Source: Bacteroidales bacterium
GTDB taxonomy: Bacteria; Bacteroidota; Bacteroidia; Bacteroidales; UBA932
DNA: 50,528 nucleotides
Reading direction: 5' to 3'
Assembly (NCBI GenBank): GCA_017962235.1
Contig: JAGCVS010000020.1
Span: 1-50,528 of the forward strand
In this document: one piece after another, positions 32,488 through 42,549 of the stretch
Numbering within the stretch: the stretch's first letter is position 1
Layout of the letters: the number at the start of each line of letters is the position of its first letter
Made by a program: the position numbers and the translations under genes
The notes under the pieces: model-generated
Databases searched by the model: none
What the model saw: only the letters and a program-made list of their open reading frames with translations
Told to the model about the DNA's origin: nothing

Positions 32488-33348
32488 ATGAGACAGCTAA
32501 AGATTACAAAGTCAATTACTAATCGAGAGAGTGCATCCCTCGATAAGTATTTGCAGGAAATCGGCAGGGAGGAACTTATCTCGGTAGAAGAGGAGGTGGA
32601 GCTGGCCCAGCGTATCAAGAAAGGGGACCAGGAGGCTCTCGAAAAACTTACGCGCGCCAATCTCCGTTTCGTGGTTTCCGTTGCCAAGCAGTATCAGAAC
32701 CAGGGTTTGAGCCTGCCCGACCTTATCAACGAAGGCAATCTGGGACTTATCAAGGCCGCAGAGAAGTTTGATGAGACCAGGGGCTTCAAATTCATCTCTT
32801 ATGCTGTGTGGTGGATCCGCCAGTCCATTTTGCAAGCTTTGGCAGAACAGTCAAGAATCGTGCGCCTTCCGCTCAATCAGGTGGGATCGCTGAACAAGAT
32901 TAACAAGGCTCTGAGTAAGTTTGAGCAGGAAAACGAGCGTATGCCGTCACCTGAGGAACTGGCCGAGATGCTTGACGTACCGCGGGAGAAGATTAGTGAC
33001 ACCCTCAGGGTGTCTGGCCGCCACGTATCTGTGGACGCGCCGTTTGTAGAGGGCGAGGACAACAGCCTGCTGGATGTGCTCCCCAACAACGACTCGCCCA
33101 ACGCAGACTACGGCCTGGTTAACGAATCTTTGAACAAGGAGATTGAACGTGCGCTCTCCACTCTCACTGAGCGCGAGCGCGACATCGTGAAGAACTTCTT
33201 CGGAATCGGCTGTCAGGAGATGACGCTGGAAGAGATCGGCGAGAAGTTCAACCTCACCCGCGAGCGTGTCCGCCAAATCAAGGAGAAGGCCATCCGCAAG
33301 TTGCGGAACAGCGCCCGCAGCAAACTTCTCCAAAGCTATCTGGGTTAG
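32488..33348 (+). CDS. rpoD: Primary RNA polymerase sigma factor (sigma-70, Bacteroidetes type)
   Basis: 286 aa, without region 1.1, as is normal for the Bacteroidetes primary sigma. Region 1.2 is [16 protein letters not shown], region 2 has [20 protein letters not shown] and [16 protein letters not shown], region 3 has [16 protein letters not shown], and region 4 has [20 protein letters not shown]. It directs RNA polymerase to TTTG/TAnnTTTG promoters, which are found repeatedly in this window. It is monocistronic with its own promoter and a terminator-like hairpin at 33363-33399. Confidence 0.95.
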   Translation: MRQLKITKSITNRESASLDKYLQEIGREELISVEEEVELAQRIKKGDQEALEKLTRANLRFVVSVAKQYQNQGLSLPDLINEGNLGLIKAAEKFDETRGFKFISYAVWWIRQSILQALAEQSRIVRLPLNQVGSLNKINKALSKFEQENERMPSPEELAEMLDVPREKISDTLRVSGRHVSVDAPFVEGEDNSLLDVLPNNDSPNADYGLVNESLNKEIERALSTLTERERDIVKNFFGIGCQEMTLEEIGEKFNLTRERVRQIKEKAIRKLRNSARSKLLQSYLG

Positions 33349-33362
33349 TTCCCAATGCCTTT

Positions 33363-33399
33363 AAAAGGGGGGTGCCGCAAAACGGAAACCCTCTTTTTT
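33363..33399 (+). terminator. Terminator after rpoD
   Basis: AAAAGGGGGGT (33363-33373) pairs imperfectly with ACCCTCTTTTTT (33388-33399), followed by AG and then TTG. It is the only such structure between rpoD and the peptidase gene. Confidence 0.5.
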
Positions 33400-33424
33400 A
33401 GTTGAAAACAAACAATAACACGAT

Positions 33425-35515
33425 ATGAAAAAACTACTTTTACTTACGCTGATTGCAATGACTACAGTAAGCTGTGAAGAAAAGAATCCCCTTCTGAAAG
33501 AGTGGGACACCCCCTTTGGTGTACCGCCGTTTGAAGAGATAAAGACTGAGCATTACATGCCCGCTCTGAAAAAGGCCATAGCCGTTCAGGAGAAAGAGAT
33601 AGACCAGATTGTCAACTGCAAGGAAGAACCTACCTTTGAGAATACCATAGCTGCGCTGGACCGCAGCGGAAGGCTTCTGGGCAAAGTGATGATGGTGTTT
33701 GGCAACAACGAATCCATCGCTTCCACAGAAGAGATACGCCGCCTGTCCACCGAGATGTCTCCCATTGTGAGCAACCACAGCAGCAACATAATGCTCAACG
33801 AAAAGCTGTTCGCCCGCATCAAGGCGGTGTATGACAAGCGCGAGGAACTGGGCCTGGAACCGGACCAGATGCGTCTCACCTGCGAGACCTACAAGTCGTT
33901 TGAGCGCAACGGCAGCAACCTGGACGCAGAGGGCAAGGCCGCTCTGAGGGAGGTCAATACAAAGATTGACTCCCTGCAGACACTCTTCTCCCAGAATCTG
34001 CTGAACGAGACTGCCGCTTGGACCCTTCTCATAGACAATGAAGAGGATCTGGAAGGTCTTTCAGAGGACTTCATAGCCGATGCAGCAGCGCGTGCCGCAG
34101 CCGCCGGTTCAGAGGGCAAATGGCTGGTGGGTCTGGACAACCCCAGCGTGATGCCTTTCCTGCAGAGTTCCGCAAACCGCGAGCTCCGCGTGAAGGTGCT
34201 GGATGCGTACAGTAACCGTTGCAACAACAATAACGAGTGCGACAACAAGGACATCGTTTCTGAAATAATCGCCCTCAAGCTCAAGAAGGCTCAGATAATG
34301 GGTTATGAGACCTATGCCGATTATGCTCTGGAGCGCAAGATGGCCGGCAATGCAGAGTCTGTATACAAGCTTCTGGACGAAGTTTGGCAGCCGTCGCTGG
34401 CAGCTGCCCGCAGGGAGCTGGCCGACATCAAGCAGATGGCAAAGGAAGACGGCATCACCACCATCCTGCCCGCCGACTGGCGCTATTACGCAGAGAAGGC
34501 GCGTCAGGCCAAGTATTCTTTTGACGAGAGCGCCGTTATGGAGTATCTCCAGTACGACAACGTCCGCGACGGTATCTTCTACGTGGCGAACAAGCTCTTT
34601 GGCGTAACCTTCACCAAGCTGAACGATTTCCCGCTGCCGCATCCCGAGGCTGAGGCTTACGAGTGCGGCCTGCCCAGCGGCGCCACCCGCGGTATTCTCT
34701 ATATCGACATGTTTGCCCGTCCCGGGCAGAAGAGCGGTGGTGCATGGTGCACCAGCTACCGCGAGCACGAGGTGGATGCAGAGGGCAGGAACGTTCCGGC
34801 GGTGATGTCCATCGTGGGCAACTTTACCCGTCCTTCAGAGAACAAGCCCTCGCTGCTCACCGTAGATGAGACCGAGACCTTCTTCCACGAGTTTGGCCAT
34901 GCTATCGCAGGCCTGCTGAGCGACGTCCGCTACGAGAGTCTGGGCAACTTTGTCCGCGACTTCGTGGAGCTCCCTTCGCAGCTCAACGAGCACTGGGCAT
35001 TCGAGCCTGAGGTGCTGAACGTATACGCAAAGCATTACATCACCGGCGAGGTGATTCCCATGGAACTTGTAGACAAGATCAAGGAGTGCAAGAACTATGG
35101 CGTGGGCTTTGCCGAGACAGAGCTGGTGGCTGCCATGTATCTGGATATGGACATGTATTCCATGAAGGAGATTCCGGAGCACTTTGACGTGCTTGCATAC
35201 GAGGCCAAGTGCATGGAATCCCGCGGCCTTATCCCCGAGATTCTGCCCCGCTACCGTGTGCCGTATTTCCTGCATATCTTCTCCCACGGCTACGATGTGG
35301 GTTACTACAGCTACCTGTGGGCCAACGTTTTCGAGTGCGACGCATACGAGGCGTTCAAGGAAACCGGCGACATCTTCAATCCGGAAGTGGCAAAGGCATA
35401 CCGCGAGCAGATTCTGGCCCGCGTGAATGAAGACGACGCGAAGGTGCTTTACACAAACTTCCGCGGCTTCATGCCCACCGCAGAGCCCTTCCTCAAGAGC
35501 CGTGGCCTGAAATAG
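33425..35515 (+). CDS. M3-family metallopeptidase (peptidyl-dipeptidase Dcp-like), lipoprotein
   Basis: 696 aa. The signal peptide ends in TTVS-C17, so the protein is a lipoprotein, probably in the periplasm. The zinc motif HEFGH (FFHEFGHAIAGLL) and the downstream glutamate helix typical of M3 enzymes are present, as is the late tyrosine-rich region (HGYDVGYYSYLWANVF). These enzymes cut dipeptides from peptide ends. Two bases separate it from the AGCS transporter gene, which fits uptake of released amino acids (inference). Confidence 0.92.
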   Translation: MKKLLLLTLIAMTTVSCEEKNPLLKEWDTPFGVPPFEEIKTEHYMPALKKAIAVQEKEIDQIVNCKEEPTFENTIAALDRSGRLLGKVMMVFGNNESIASTEEIRRLSTEMSPIVSNHSSNIMLNEKLFARIKAVYDKREELGLEPDQMRLTCETYKSFERNGSNLDAEGKAALREVNTKIDSLQTLFSQNLLNETAAWTLLIDNEEDLEGLSEDFIADAAARAAAAGSEGKWLVGLDNPSVMPFLQSSANRELRVKVLDAYSNRCNNNNECDNKDIVSEIIALKLKKAQIMGYETYADYALERKMAGNAESVYKLLDEVWQPSLAAARRELADIKQMAKEDGITTILPADWRYYAEKARQAKYSFDESAVMEYLQYDNVRDGIFYVANKLFGVTFTKLNDFPLPHPEAEAYECGLPSGATRGILYIDMFARPGQKSGGAWCTSYREHEVDAEGRNVPAVMSIVGNFTRPSENKPSLLTVDETETFFHEFGHAIAGLLSDVRYESLGNFVRDFVELPSQLNEHWAFEPEVLNVYAKHYITGEVIPMELVDKIKECKNYGVGFAETELVAAMYLDMDMYSMKEIPEHFDVLAYEAKCMESRGLIPEILPRYRVPYFLHIFSHGYDVGYYSYLWANVFECDAYEAFKETGDIFNPEVAKAYREQILARVNEDDAKVLYTNFRGFMPTAEPFLKSRGLK

Positions 35516-35517
35516 CC

Positions 35518-36891
35518 ATGGGTTTCTGGGAGAGAATCGGAGATTCGATAGTCGCAGTCAGTGATATTGTCTGCGGCTATCCCTTTTTTATACTGCTGGT
35601 AGGTGGAGGACTCTTCTTCCTGTTCTACAGCGGATTCGCCCCGGTGCGCCATTTCGGGCGGGCGGTGCAGGCGCTGCGCGTGAAGGAGTCTGGCGGTGCC
35701 GGACAGATAAGTTCGCTGGAGGCGCTCTCCACCGCCATCGCCGCCACCGTGGGGATGGGCAACATCGCCGGCGTGGCGATAGCGATCTCCATAGGCGGTG
35801 CAGGCACCATCTTCTGGATGTGGGTCAGCGCCCTGCTGGGCATGGCCACCAAGTTCTTCGAAGGGACTTTGGCGGTGATGTTCAAGGGTAAGGATTCCGC
35901 CGGAGTGGTGCAGGGCGGCCCGATGTACGTGATTACTCAGGGACTGGGGCCCAAGTGGAAGCCGATGGCGGTGTTCTTTGCCGTGTCGGGTCTCTTCGGC
36001 ACCCTGTGCACCATGCAGTCCAACCAGATTACGGAGGCGCTCACCACCACCTTCATCGCCCCTGAGAACATCACTCCCATGACCCGCTTTGTCACCGGCC
36101 TGATTATCACGGCGCTGGTTTCCATAGTGGCGCTGGGGGGTATAAAGCGCATCGGCAAGGTCGCTTCGCGCCTCACGCCGTTCATGGTGGGGGCATATTT
36201 CGTTCTGGTATTCTACATCCTCGTAACCCATATCAGCGCGGTGCCGGGGGTGTTCCGCGATATCTTCGTGGGGGCCTTCACTCCGCGCGCGGCGCTTGGA
36301 GGCGGCATCGCCAGTGTTATCACAGTCGCCCTCACGGGCGTGCGCCGTGCGGTGTTTGTGAACGAAGCGGGCGTGGGTACAGCATCCATGGTTCACGGCG
36401 CCTCAAAGAACAGCGAGCCGGTGCGCGAAGGGCTGGTGGCCATGCTGGGCCCTTCGATTGATTCGGGCCTGGTGTGCACCCTCACGGCGCTGGCGATATT
36501 GATTCAGAAGGATGTGATACCGGTAGCGGGGATGAGCTCCATGCAGGGTCTCCAGCTGGCGCTGAACTCGTTTGAGGCTTCCATCCCGGTGGTTGGCCGC
36601 TATCTGCTGCTGGCCATCCTGGTGGTGTTCGCCTTCTCCACAATGTTCTCCTATTCGTATTACGGAACCAAGTGCGCCAGCTGGCTGTTCGGCGCAGATA
36701 AGGGAAAATATTACATCTATTTTTATCTTTGCATGATAATTGCCGCCGCGGTGGTGCCGCTGCGTGCAGTCGTGGGCTTTGTGGACCTGACATTCGCGCT
36801 GATGGCCTTCCCGAATATGATAGCGCTGTTTGCCCTGGCCCCCAAGGCGAAAAAAGAAATGAAAAGGTATTTTAAGGAGAACAGAAAATGA
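35518..36891 (+). CDS. Alanine/glycine:cation symporter (AGCS family)
   Basis: 457 aa with about ten membrane segments. Family signatures are STAIAATVGMGNIAGVAIAI near residues 70-89, GAGTIFWMWVSALLGMATKF, GGPMYVITQGLG, FVNEAGVGTASMVHGASKN and the late TMFSYSYYGTKCASWLFG. It takes up alanine or glycine with sodium across the inner membrane. It is coupled to the upstream peptidase and overlaps argS by 4 bases. Confidence 0.93.
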   Translation: MGFWERIGDSIVAVSDIVCGYPFFILLVGGGLFFLFYSGFAPVRHFGRAVQALRVKESGGAGQISSLEALSTAIAATVGMGNIAGVAIAISIGGAGTIFWMWVSALLGMATKFFEGTLAVMFKGKDSAGVVQGGPMYVITQGLGPKWKPMAVFFAVSGLFGTLCTMQSNQITEALTTTFIAPENITPMTRFVTGLIITALVSIVALGGIKRIGKVASRLTPFMVGAYFVLVFYILVTHISAVPGVFRDIFVGAFTPRAALGGGIASVITVALTGVRRAVFVNEAGVGTASMVHGASKNSEPVREGLVAMLGPSIDSGLVCTLTALAILIQKDVIPVAGMSSMQGLQLALNSFEASIPVVGRYLLLAILVVFAFSTMFSYSYYGTKCASWLFGADKGKYYIYFYLCMIIAAAVVPLRAVVGFVDLTFALMAFPNMIALFALAPKAKKEMKRYFKENRK

Positions 36892-38693
36892 ATCTTGACG
36901 GTTTCATTGCAGAGAAGGTCGCGTGTGCGATAGAATCATTATACGGCGCAAAGGCTCCGGAAGGGGCGGTGCAGATTTCCGCGACCCGCAAGGAGTTCGA
37001 GGGGGATGTCACCCTGGTGACCTTCCCGCTGCTGCGCATCTCGCGCAAGGCTCCTGAGGCCACGGCGCAGGAGATAGGTGAGTGGCTCAAGGCCAACCTG
37101 CATCAGATTGAGTCTTTCAACGTGGTGAAGGGCTTTTTGAACATCAAGATAGCTCCCGCATACTGGAACGATGTGTTCTGCGAGATAGCCGCTGCGCCCG
37201 ATTACGGACAGGCTGACGCCACGGGACGTACGGTTATGGTGGAGTTCTCCTCTCCCAACACCAACAAGCCGCTCCACCTGGGGCATATCCGCAACAACCT
37301 GCTGGGCTGGTCGGTATCGCGCCTGCTGGAGGCTGCCGGCGATAAGGTGATAAAGGTTAACCTGGTGAACGACCGCGGTATCCACATCTGCAAATCGATG
37401 CTGGCATGGCTGCAGCGCGGCAACGGCGTCACTCCCGAGAGCAGTGGCATAAAGGGCGACCATCTGGTGGGCGACTATTACGTGGAGTTCAACAAGATGC
37501 TCACGGAAGAGACCGACGCTGCGCTGGAGGCTGCCGGGATAGACCCCAAGGAGGCTACTCCGGAGCAGAAGGCAGAGGCTCAGAAGAACACCAAGTGTCA
37601 GAAAGAGGCCCAGGCGATGCTGCTCAAGTGGGAGCAGGGTGACCCCGAAGTCCGCGCCCTCTGGGCAAAGATGAACGGTTGGGTATACGACGGTTTTGAC
37701 ACCACATACCGCAATCTGGGAATCTCCTTTGACAAGATATATTACGAGTCGCAGACATACCTGCTTGGCAAGTCGCTTGTGGAAGAGGGACTCGAAAAGG
37801 GTATCTTCTACCGTCGCGACGACGGCTCCGTATGGTGCGATCTGACCGCCGACGGCCTGGACGAGAAGCTGCTGCTTCGCGGCGACGGAACGTCGGTATA
37901 CATGACCCAGGACCTGGGCACCGCCTGCCGTCGTCACGATGAATTCGGCTTTGACGAGATGATTTACGTGGTGGGCAACGAGCAGAACTATCATTTCCAG
38001 GTGCTCAAGCTCATCCTTGGTAAACTGGGCTTTGACTGGGCCGATGCCATTTACCACCTATCTTACGGCATGGTGGAGCTCCCTGAGGGGAAGATGAAAT
38101 CGCGCGAAGGGACAGTGGTGGATGCCGACGATTTGATAGAGAAGATGTACCAGACCGCGAAGGAGACCTCTCTGGAAAGCGGCAAGCTGGAGGACATGGA
38201 GCCGGCGGAGCAGGACAAGCTGTTCATGATGCTGGGTCTGGGCGCCCTCAAGTACTTTATCATCAAGGTGGATCCGCGAAAGACCATGCTCTTTGACCCG
38301 CGCGAGTCCATAGATTTCAACGGCAATACCGGTCCGTTTATCCAGTATACCCACGCCCGCATCAAGAGCGTGCTGCGCAAGGCGGCCGCGCAGGGCATGG
38401 AGCCCGCCTCCACAAAGGCGGCGCTGATTCCCAAGGAGATAGAGCTGGTGAAGATAATGGCCGGCTTCCCCGACAAGATAAAGGAGGCCGCTGCTGCCCA
38501 TTCGCCCGCACTGGTGGCCAATTATGCATACAACCTGGCAAAGGAGTTCAACCAGTATTATCACGACGTAAGCATCCTCAGGGAGACAGACGCCGATGTC
38601 CGCGCGCAGCGGCTGATGCTGATCTCCGTAATTGCCAAAGTGCTGGTAAAGGCTATGGATATCCTTGGAATCCAGCTGCCGGAGAGGATGTAA
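36888..38693 (+). CDS. argS: Arginyl-tRNA synthetase
   Basis: 601 aa. Class I signature PLHLGHIRNNLLGWSVSRL (HIGH-type) near residues 127-146, MTQDLGTA, VVGNEQNYHF, and the KMSKS-like GKMKSREGTVVDADDL near 402-417, followed by the anticodon-binding domain ending LGIQLPERM. The N-terminal Add1 domain is present. It charges tRNA-Arg. The start overlaps the AGCS stop by 4 bases (ATGA). Confidence 0.96.
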   Translation: MNLDGFIAEKVACAIESLYGAKAPEGAVQISATRKEFEGDVTLVTFPLLRISRKAPEATAQEIGEWLKANLHQIESFNVVKGFLNIKIAPAYWNDVFCEIAAAPDYGQADATGRTVMVEFSSPNTNKPLHLGHIRNNLLGWSVSRLLEAAGDKVIKVNLVNDRGIHICKSMLAWLQRGNGVTPESSGIKGDHLVGDYYVEFNKMLTEETDAALEAAGIDPKEATPEQKAEAQKNTKCQKEAQAMLLKWEQGDPEVRALWAKMNGWVYDGFDTTYRNLGISFDKIYYESQTYLLGKSLVEEGLEKGIFYRRDDGSVWCDLTADGLDEKLLLRGDGTSVYMTQDLGTACRRHDEFGFDEMIYVVGNEQNYHFQVLKLILGKLGFDWADAIYHLSYGMVELPEGKMKSREGTVVDADDLIEKMYQTAKETSLESGKLEDMEPAEQDKLFMMLGLGALKYFIIKVDPRKTMLFDPRESIDFNGNTGPFIQYTHARIKSVLRKAAAQGMEPASTKAALIPKEIELVKIMAGFPDKIKEAAAAHSPALVANYAYNLAKEFNQYYHDVSILRETDADVRAQRLMLISVIAKVLVKAMDILGIQLPERM

Positions 38694-38705
38694 TTCTTTC
38701 TTCTG

Positions 38706-40415
38706 ATGGCGCCGTTCACCATACCGACAAGCAAGAAAGAGATGGAGGCTCTGGGCTGGGACCAGGCCGACATCATCTTGTTTACGGGGGATGCCTTTGT
38801 GGACCATCCTTCGTTTGGTACGGCTGTCATAGCCCGCGTTCTGGAATCGCACGGCTACCGGGTGGCGGTGATTCCGCAGCCCAACTGGCGCGATGATTTG
38901 CGTGACTTCCGCAAACTGGGCCGCCCGAGGCTCTATTTTGGCGTATCTTCTGGCGCGATGGATTCCATGGTGAATCATTACACCGCCAGCAAAAGGCTCC
39001 GCAGCAATGACGCCTACACGCCGGAGGGTCGTGCCGGGTATCGTCCCGATTATGCCGTCACGGTTTATACCAACATCCTCAAGCAGATTTATCCCGACGT
39101 CCCGGTGGTGATAGGGGGCATAGAGTCATCCCTGCGCCGCCTCACGCATTATGATTACTGGTCGGACAGCCTCAAGCCCTCCGTGCTGATAGACAGCAAG
39201 GCGGACTGGCTGGTATATGGGATGGGGGAGAAGTCCAACCTGGCGCTGGCGGATGCCATGGCTTCCGGCGCCACCGTAGAGCAGATGCGTGCCCTGCCCC
39301 AGGTGGGCTACGTGGCGGACCAGCAGCCCGACGGCGATTTCTTTGACCTGCATTCATACGAGAGCTGCTGCCGCAACAAGCTGGCGTTCGCGCAGAACTT
39401 CAATATAATAGAGCGGGAGGCTAACCGGCTGCACGCCGTGACCCTGGTGGAACAGGTCGGCAACCGGTTCGTGTGCATCAACCCGCCGTATCTCCCTTCA
39501 ACTGAAGAAGAGATGGATGCGATTTACGCGCTGCCTTTCACAAAGCTGCCGCATCCCCGTTACAAGGGGAAGCGCATCCCGGCGTACGATATGATAAAGT
39601 TCTCCATCACCACCCACCGCGGTTGTTTCGGAGGATGCAACTTCTGCACTATCGCCGCCCATCAGGGCAAGTTCATACAGTCGCGCTCCATAGAGTCGAT
39701 TGTGAAGGAGGCGGAGGAGCTGAACAATCTGCCCGATTTCAGGGGGAACATCTCCGATCTGGGCGCCCCCACCGCCAATATGTACAAGATGGGCGGGCGC
39801 AACAAAGAGATGTGCGCCAAATGCTCGCGCCAGTCGTGCCTGTTCCCGAGCATGTGCAAGAATCTGGACAACGACCACGCGCCGCTGCTGGAGCTCTACG
39901 ATGCAGTTGCCGCCACAAAGGGCATCCGTCACGCCTATGTGGGGAGCGGCATACGCTACGACCTTTTCCTGGGGGCCGATGGGTGCTACGATTCCACCTG
40001 CGAGACCTATCTGAGGGAGCTGATAGTGAACCATACCTCCGGTCGCCTGAAGGTGGCGCCGGAACATACACAGGACAACGTGCTGGCGGTGATGGGCAAG
40101 CCCTCTTTCAAACTGTTCGAAGTGCTCCGCACAAAGTTCGATGAGATCAACCGTCGCGAAAAACTCAAGTTCCAGCTGGTGCCCTATTTTATTTCCGGTC
40201 ATCCGGGCTGCGGAATGCGGGATATGATGGCCCTTTCGCAGAACAAATCGCTCAAAGGCTTGTATATGGAGCAGGTTCAGGACTTTACGCCAACACCCAT
40301 GACCGTGTCCAGCGTGATGTTCTACTCAGGAATGGACCCACGCACTCTCAAACCGGTATATGTTGAAAAAGATATTGAGAAAAAACGCAGGCAAAAGTTG
40401 TATTTTTTCAAATAG
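38706..40415 (+). CDS. YgiQ-family radical SAM protein
   Basis: 569 aa. The N-terminal domain (WDQADIILFTGDAFVDHPSFG) is UPF0313-specific. The radical SAM cluster motif C-x3-C-x2-C lies in GCFGGCNFCTIAAHQGKF at about residues 306-323. The later sections DLGAPTANMYKMG and YFISGHPGCGMRDM are conserved in the family. It binds a 4Fe-4S cluster and SAM; its substrate is not known. It lies 12 bases after argS, so it probably belongs to the same operon. Confidence 0.93.
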   Translation: MAPFTIPTSKKEMEALGWDQADIILFTGDAFVDHPSFGTAVIARVLESHGYRVAVIPQPNWRDDLRDFRKLGRPRLYFGVSSGAMDSMVNHYTASKRLRSNDAYTPEGRAGYRPDYAVTVYTNILKQIYPDVPVVIGGIESSLRRLTHYDYWSDSLKPSVLIDSKADWLVYGMGEKSNLALADAMASGATVEQMRALPQVGYVADQQPDGDFFDLHSYESCCRNKLAFAQNFNIIEREANRLHAVTLVEQVGNRFVCINPPYLPSTEEEMDAIYALPFTKLPHPRYKGKRIPAYDMIKFSITTHRGCFGGCNFCTIAAHQGKFIQSRSIESIVKEAEELNNLPDFRGNISDLGAPTANMYKMGGRNKEMCAKCSRQSCLFPSMCKNLDNDHAPLLELYDAVAATKGIRHAYVGSGIRYDLFLGADGCYDSTCETYLRELIVNHTSGRLKVAPEHTQDNVLAVMGKPSFKLFEVLRTKFDEINRREKLKFQLVPYFISGHPGCGMRDMMALSQNKSLKGLYMEQVQDFTPTPMTVSSVMFYSGMDPRTLKPVYVEKDIEKKRRQKLYFFK

Positions 40416-40454
40416 TTTCGCTAATATTGTATAGAGAAAACAACTGAAGCGACT

Positions 40455-40832
40455 ATGGCAGTAAATCAACCCAAGAAGAGAATCATCATCAGCTACGACA
40501 ATATGTCTCAGGATTTGAAGGATGCTTTTGACAGGAAGTATCCTCACGGATATGCGGATTATATGGGAGACATAATGAAGGTGGACAAGCCGGACGGGAG
40601 TTGTTTCCACGCTGTTCCCTTCCGCCCTGAGAATGAAGATGAGGAGGTGGTTGAGGATGTTCTGTATCTGGTAAAGATTAATGTTAACACAGATAATGTA
40701 GAGGAGGTGGAGAAAGAGCTGTTCGAAGACCAGTCCGACGAGGGCGGCGGAGACTCCGACGGCGAAGTGCTTCCCGGTAACGACAACGACTTCAACACCC
40801 ACTCCGACGACGATTCAGACGAAGAGGAATAA
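40455..40832 (+). CDS. Small acidic conserved protein, unknown function
   Basis: 125 aa. A folded N-terminal part of about 85 residues (KKRIIISYDNMSQDLKDAF, YPHGYADYMGDI, DGSCFHAVPF, VLYLVKINV) is followed by a strongly acidic low-complexity tail of about 40 residues (Asp/Glu/Ser/Gly-rich). It has no signal peptide and is probably cytoplasmic. Acidic tails of this kind occur in chaperone-like or nucleic-acid-mimic proteins, but no function is known. The next gene's coding frame begins before or just after its stop. Confidence 0.6.
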   Translation: MAVNQPKKRIIISYDNMSQDLKDAFDRKYPHGYADYMGDIMKVDKPDGSCFHAVPFRPENEDEEVVEDVLYLVKINVNTDNVEEVEKELFEDQSDEGGGDSDGEVLPGNDNDFNTHSDDDSDEEE

Positions 40833-40863
40833 ATCATATAAACTGCTGTGTGCGCTGGCAGTC

Positions 40864-42549
40864 TTGACAGGTGTGTTGAGCGGGCTGGCGGCAGTAATCC
40901 TCAAACAATCCATTCTGTTGCTGCACCGGTTGGTGTCGGGCGCCATAGCCGGCGGCTCGTACCAGTGGCTGTATCTGGTTACGCCCGGCTTGGGAATGCT
41001 CCTCTCGCTGCTTTTTATCAAATATATCATAAAGGATAAGGTAGGTCACGGGGTTACCCGGGTGCTGAAGGCCATCTCGCGCAACGAGGCGCACATCCGG
41101 CCTCACAACACCTTCAGCTCCGTGATTGCCAGCGCCCTCACCATAGGCCTGGGCGGCAGTGTGGGCGCCGAGGCCCCCATCGTTTATACCGGTGCCGCCA
41201 TCGGCAGCAACATAGCCCGGGCTATGAAGCTCCCGTACATGCAGATCACCATACTGCTGGGATGCGGTGCAGCGGGGGCGATAGCCGGTATCTTCAAGGC
41301 GCCCGTGGCAGGGGTGCTGTTCACGCTGGAGATACTCATGTTCAACATCTCCATGACCTCCATACTGCCGCTGCTGCTCTCTTCCATATCGGCCACGATG
41401 GTGACATACTTGCTGATGGGGGACACGGTGACATTCTCCAGCAGCATAGTGCCGTTCGCCCTCTCCAATGTCCCGTTCTACGTGGTTTTGGGCTTGGTTT
41501 GCGGCCTTGTGTCGCTCTACTTTCTGCGCACTACCCTGCGGGTGGAGGACAAGCTTGGCAGGATCAGCAACCCGTTTGTAAAATGGATTCTGTGCGCTGT
41601 TTTTCTGGGAATACTCATATTCCTGCTTCCGCCGCTGTACGGCGAGGGGTTTGATTCGCTGGGTTCCATGCTGGCGGGTGAGCTGCCGCCGTCGCTGGAC
41701 ATGATTCCCGCCGGACTGATAGACGGCAAGTGGACCATAATCATCTTCTTTGCGGCGGTTATGTTCGCCAAGGTATATGCCACCGCCCTCACTAACTCCG
41801 GCGGCGGAGTGGGCGGTACGTTCGGCCCCACTATGTTCACCGGCGCCGTAACGGGTTTTGTGCTGGCGCGGCTGGTGGGCAACCTGGGTATCGCATCGCT
41901 GCCGGAGGTGAACTTCACGCTGGTGGGCATGGCCGGCCTAATGGCGGGGGCCATGCAGGCGCCGCTCACCGCAATCTTCCTTATTGCAGAGATCTCCGGC
42001 GGATACGCCCTCATGTATCCGCTTATGATAACCGCAGTGGTATCATTCGGTACCATGCGGCTGTTTGAACGCTATTCGATATACACCAAGCGCATCGCGC
42101 AGCAGGGGGACCTCATTACCCACGACAGCGACCGGGCTGTGCTCACGCTGCTGCGAACCTCAGATTTCATAGAGACCGACTTCATGCCGGTGGATATCGA
42201 CGCCACGCTTGGCGATCTGGTAAAGATTATCGCCTCCAGCAACCGCAACGTGATACCCGTGGTGGACAAGCAGAGCAAATTCCAGGGTATTGTGCTGGTA
42301 GACGATGTGCGCCAGTATATGTTCAACCCGGAGCTTTACGACACGGTTTATATTTATAATATGGTGAAGGCCGCCCCGGCGGTTCTTTCCGAGGAAGATA
42401 AGATGGACAGGGTAATGAACCTGTTTGAGCGCACCGGAGCCTGGAACCTGCCTGTGACCGATGCCGAGGGGCACTACGTGGGCTTTGTGTCCAAGTCCAA
42501 GATATTCTCTTCTTACCGAGACCAATTACATCAGGTTTCCCATGACTGA
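40864..42549 (+). CDS. ClC-type chloride channel/antiporter with C-terminal CBS pair, start uncertain
   Basis: 561 aa from a UUG at 40864. ClC motifs include GLGGSVGAEAPIVYTGAAIG, GCGAAGAIAGIFKAPVAGVLF, NSGGGVGGTFGPTMFTGA and MAGAMQAPLTAIFLIAEI. Two CBS domains occupy about residues 430-560. It moves chloride (or exchanges it for protons) across the inner membrane. The conserved first helix seems to begin upstream (KLLCALAV precedes the UUG in frame), yet there is no AUG or GUG; an AUU at 40813, overlapping the previous gene, is a possible start. It overlaps tex by 8 bases. Confidence 0.88.
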   Translation: MTGVLSGLAAVILKQSILLLHRLVSGAIAGGSYQWLYLVTPGLGMLLSLLFIKYIIKDKVGHGVTRVLKAISRNEAHIRPHNTFSSVIASALTIGLGGSVGAEAPIVYTGAAIGSNIARAMKLPYMQITILLGCGAAGAIAGIFKAPVAGVLFTLEILMFNISMTSILPLLLSSISATMVTYLLMGDTVTFSSSIVPFALSNVPFYVVLGLVCGLVSLYFLRTTLRVEDKLGRISNPFVKWILCAVFLGILIFLLPPLYGEGFDSLGSMLAGELPPSLDMIPAGLIDGKWTIIIFFAAVMFAKVYATALTNSGGGVGGTFGPTMFTGAVTGFVLARLVGNLGIASLPEVNFTLVGMAGLMAGAMQAPLTAIFLIAEISGGYALMYPLMITAVVSFGTMRLFERYSIYTKRIAQQGDLITHDSDRAVLTLLRTSDFIETDFMPVDIDATLGDLVKIIASSNRNVIPVVDKQSKFQGIVLVDDVRQYMFNPELYDTVYIYNMVKAAPAVLSEEDKMDRVMNLFERTGAWNLPVTDAEGHYVGFVSKSKIFSSYRDQLHQVSHD

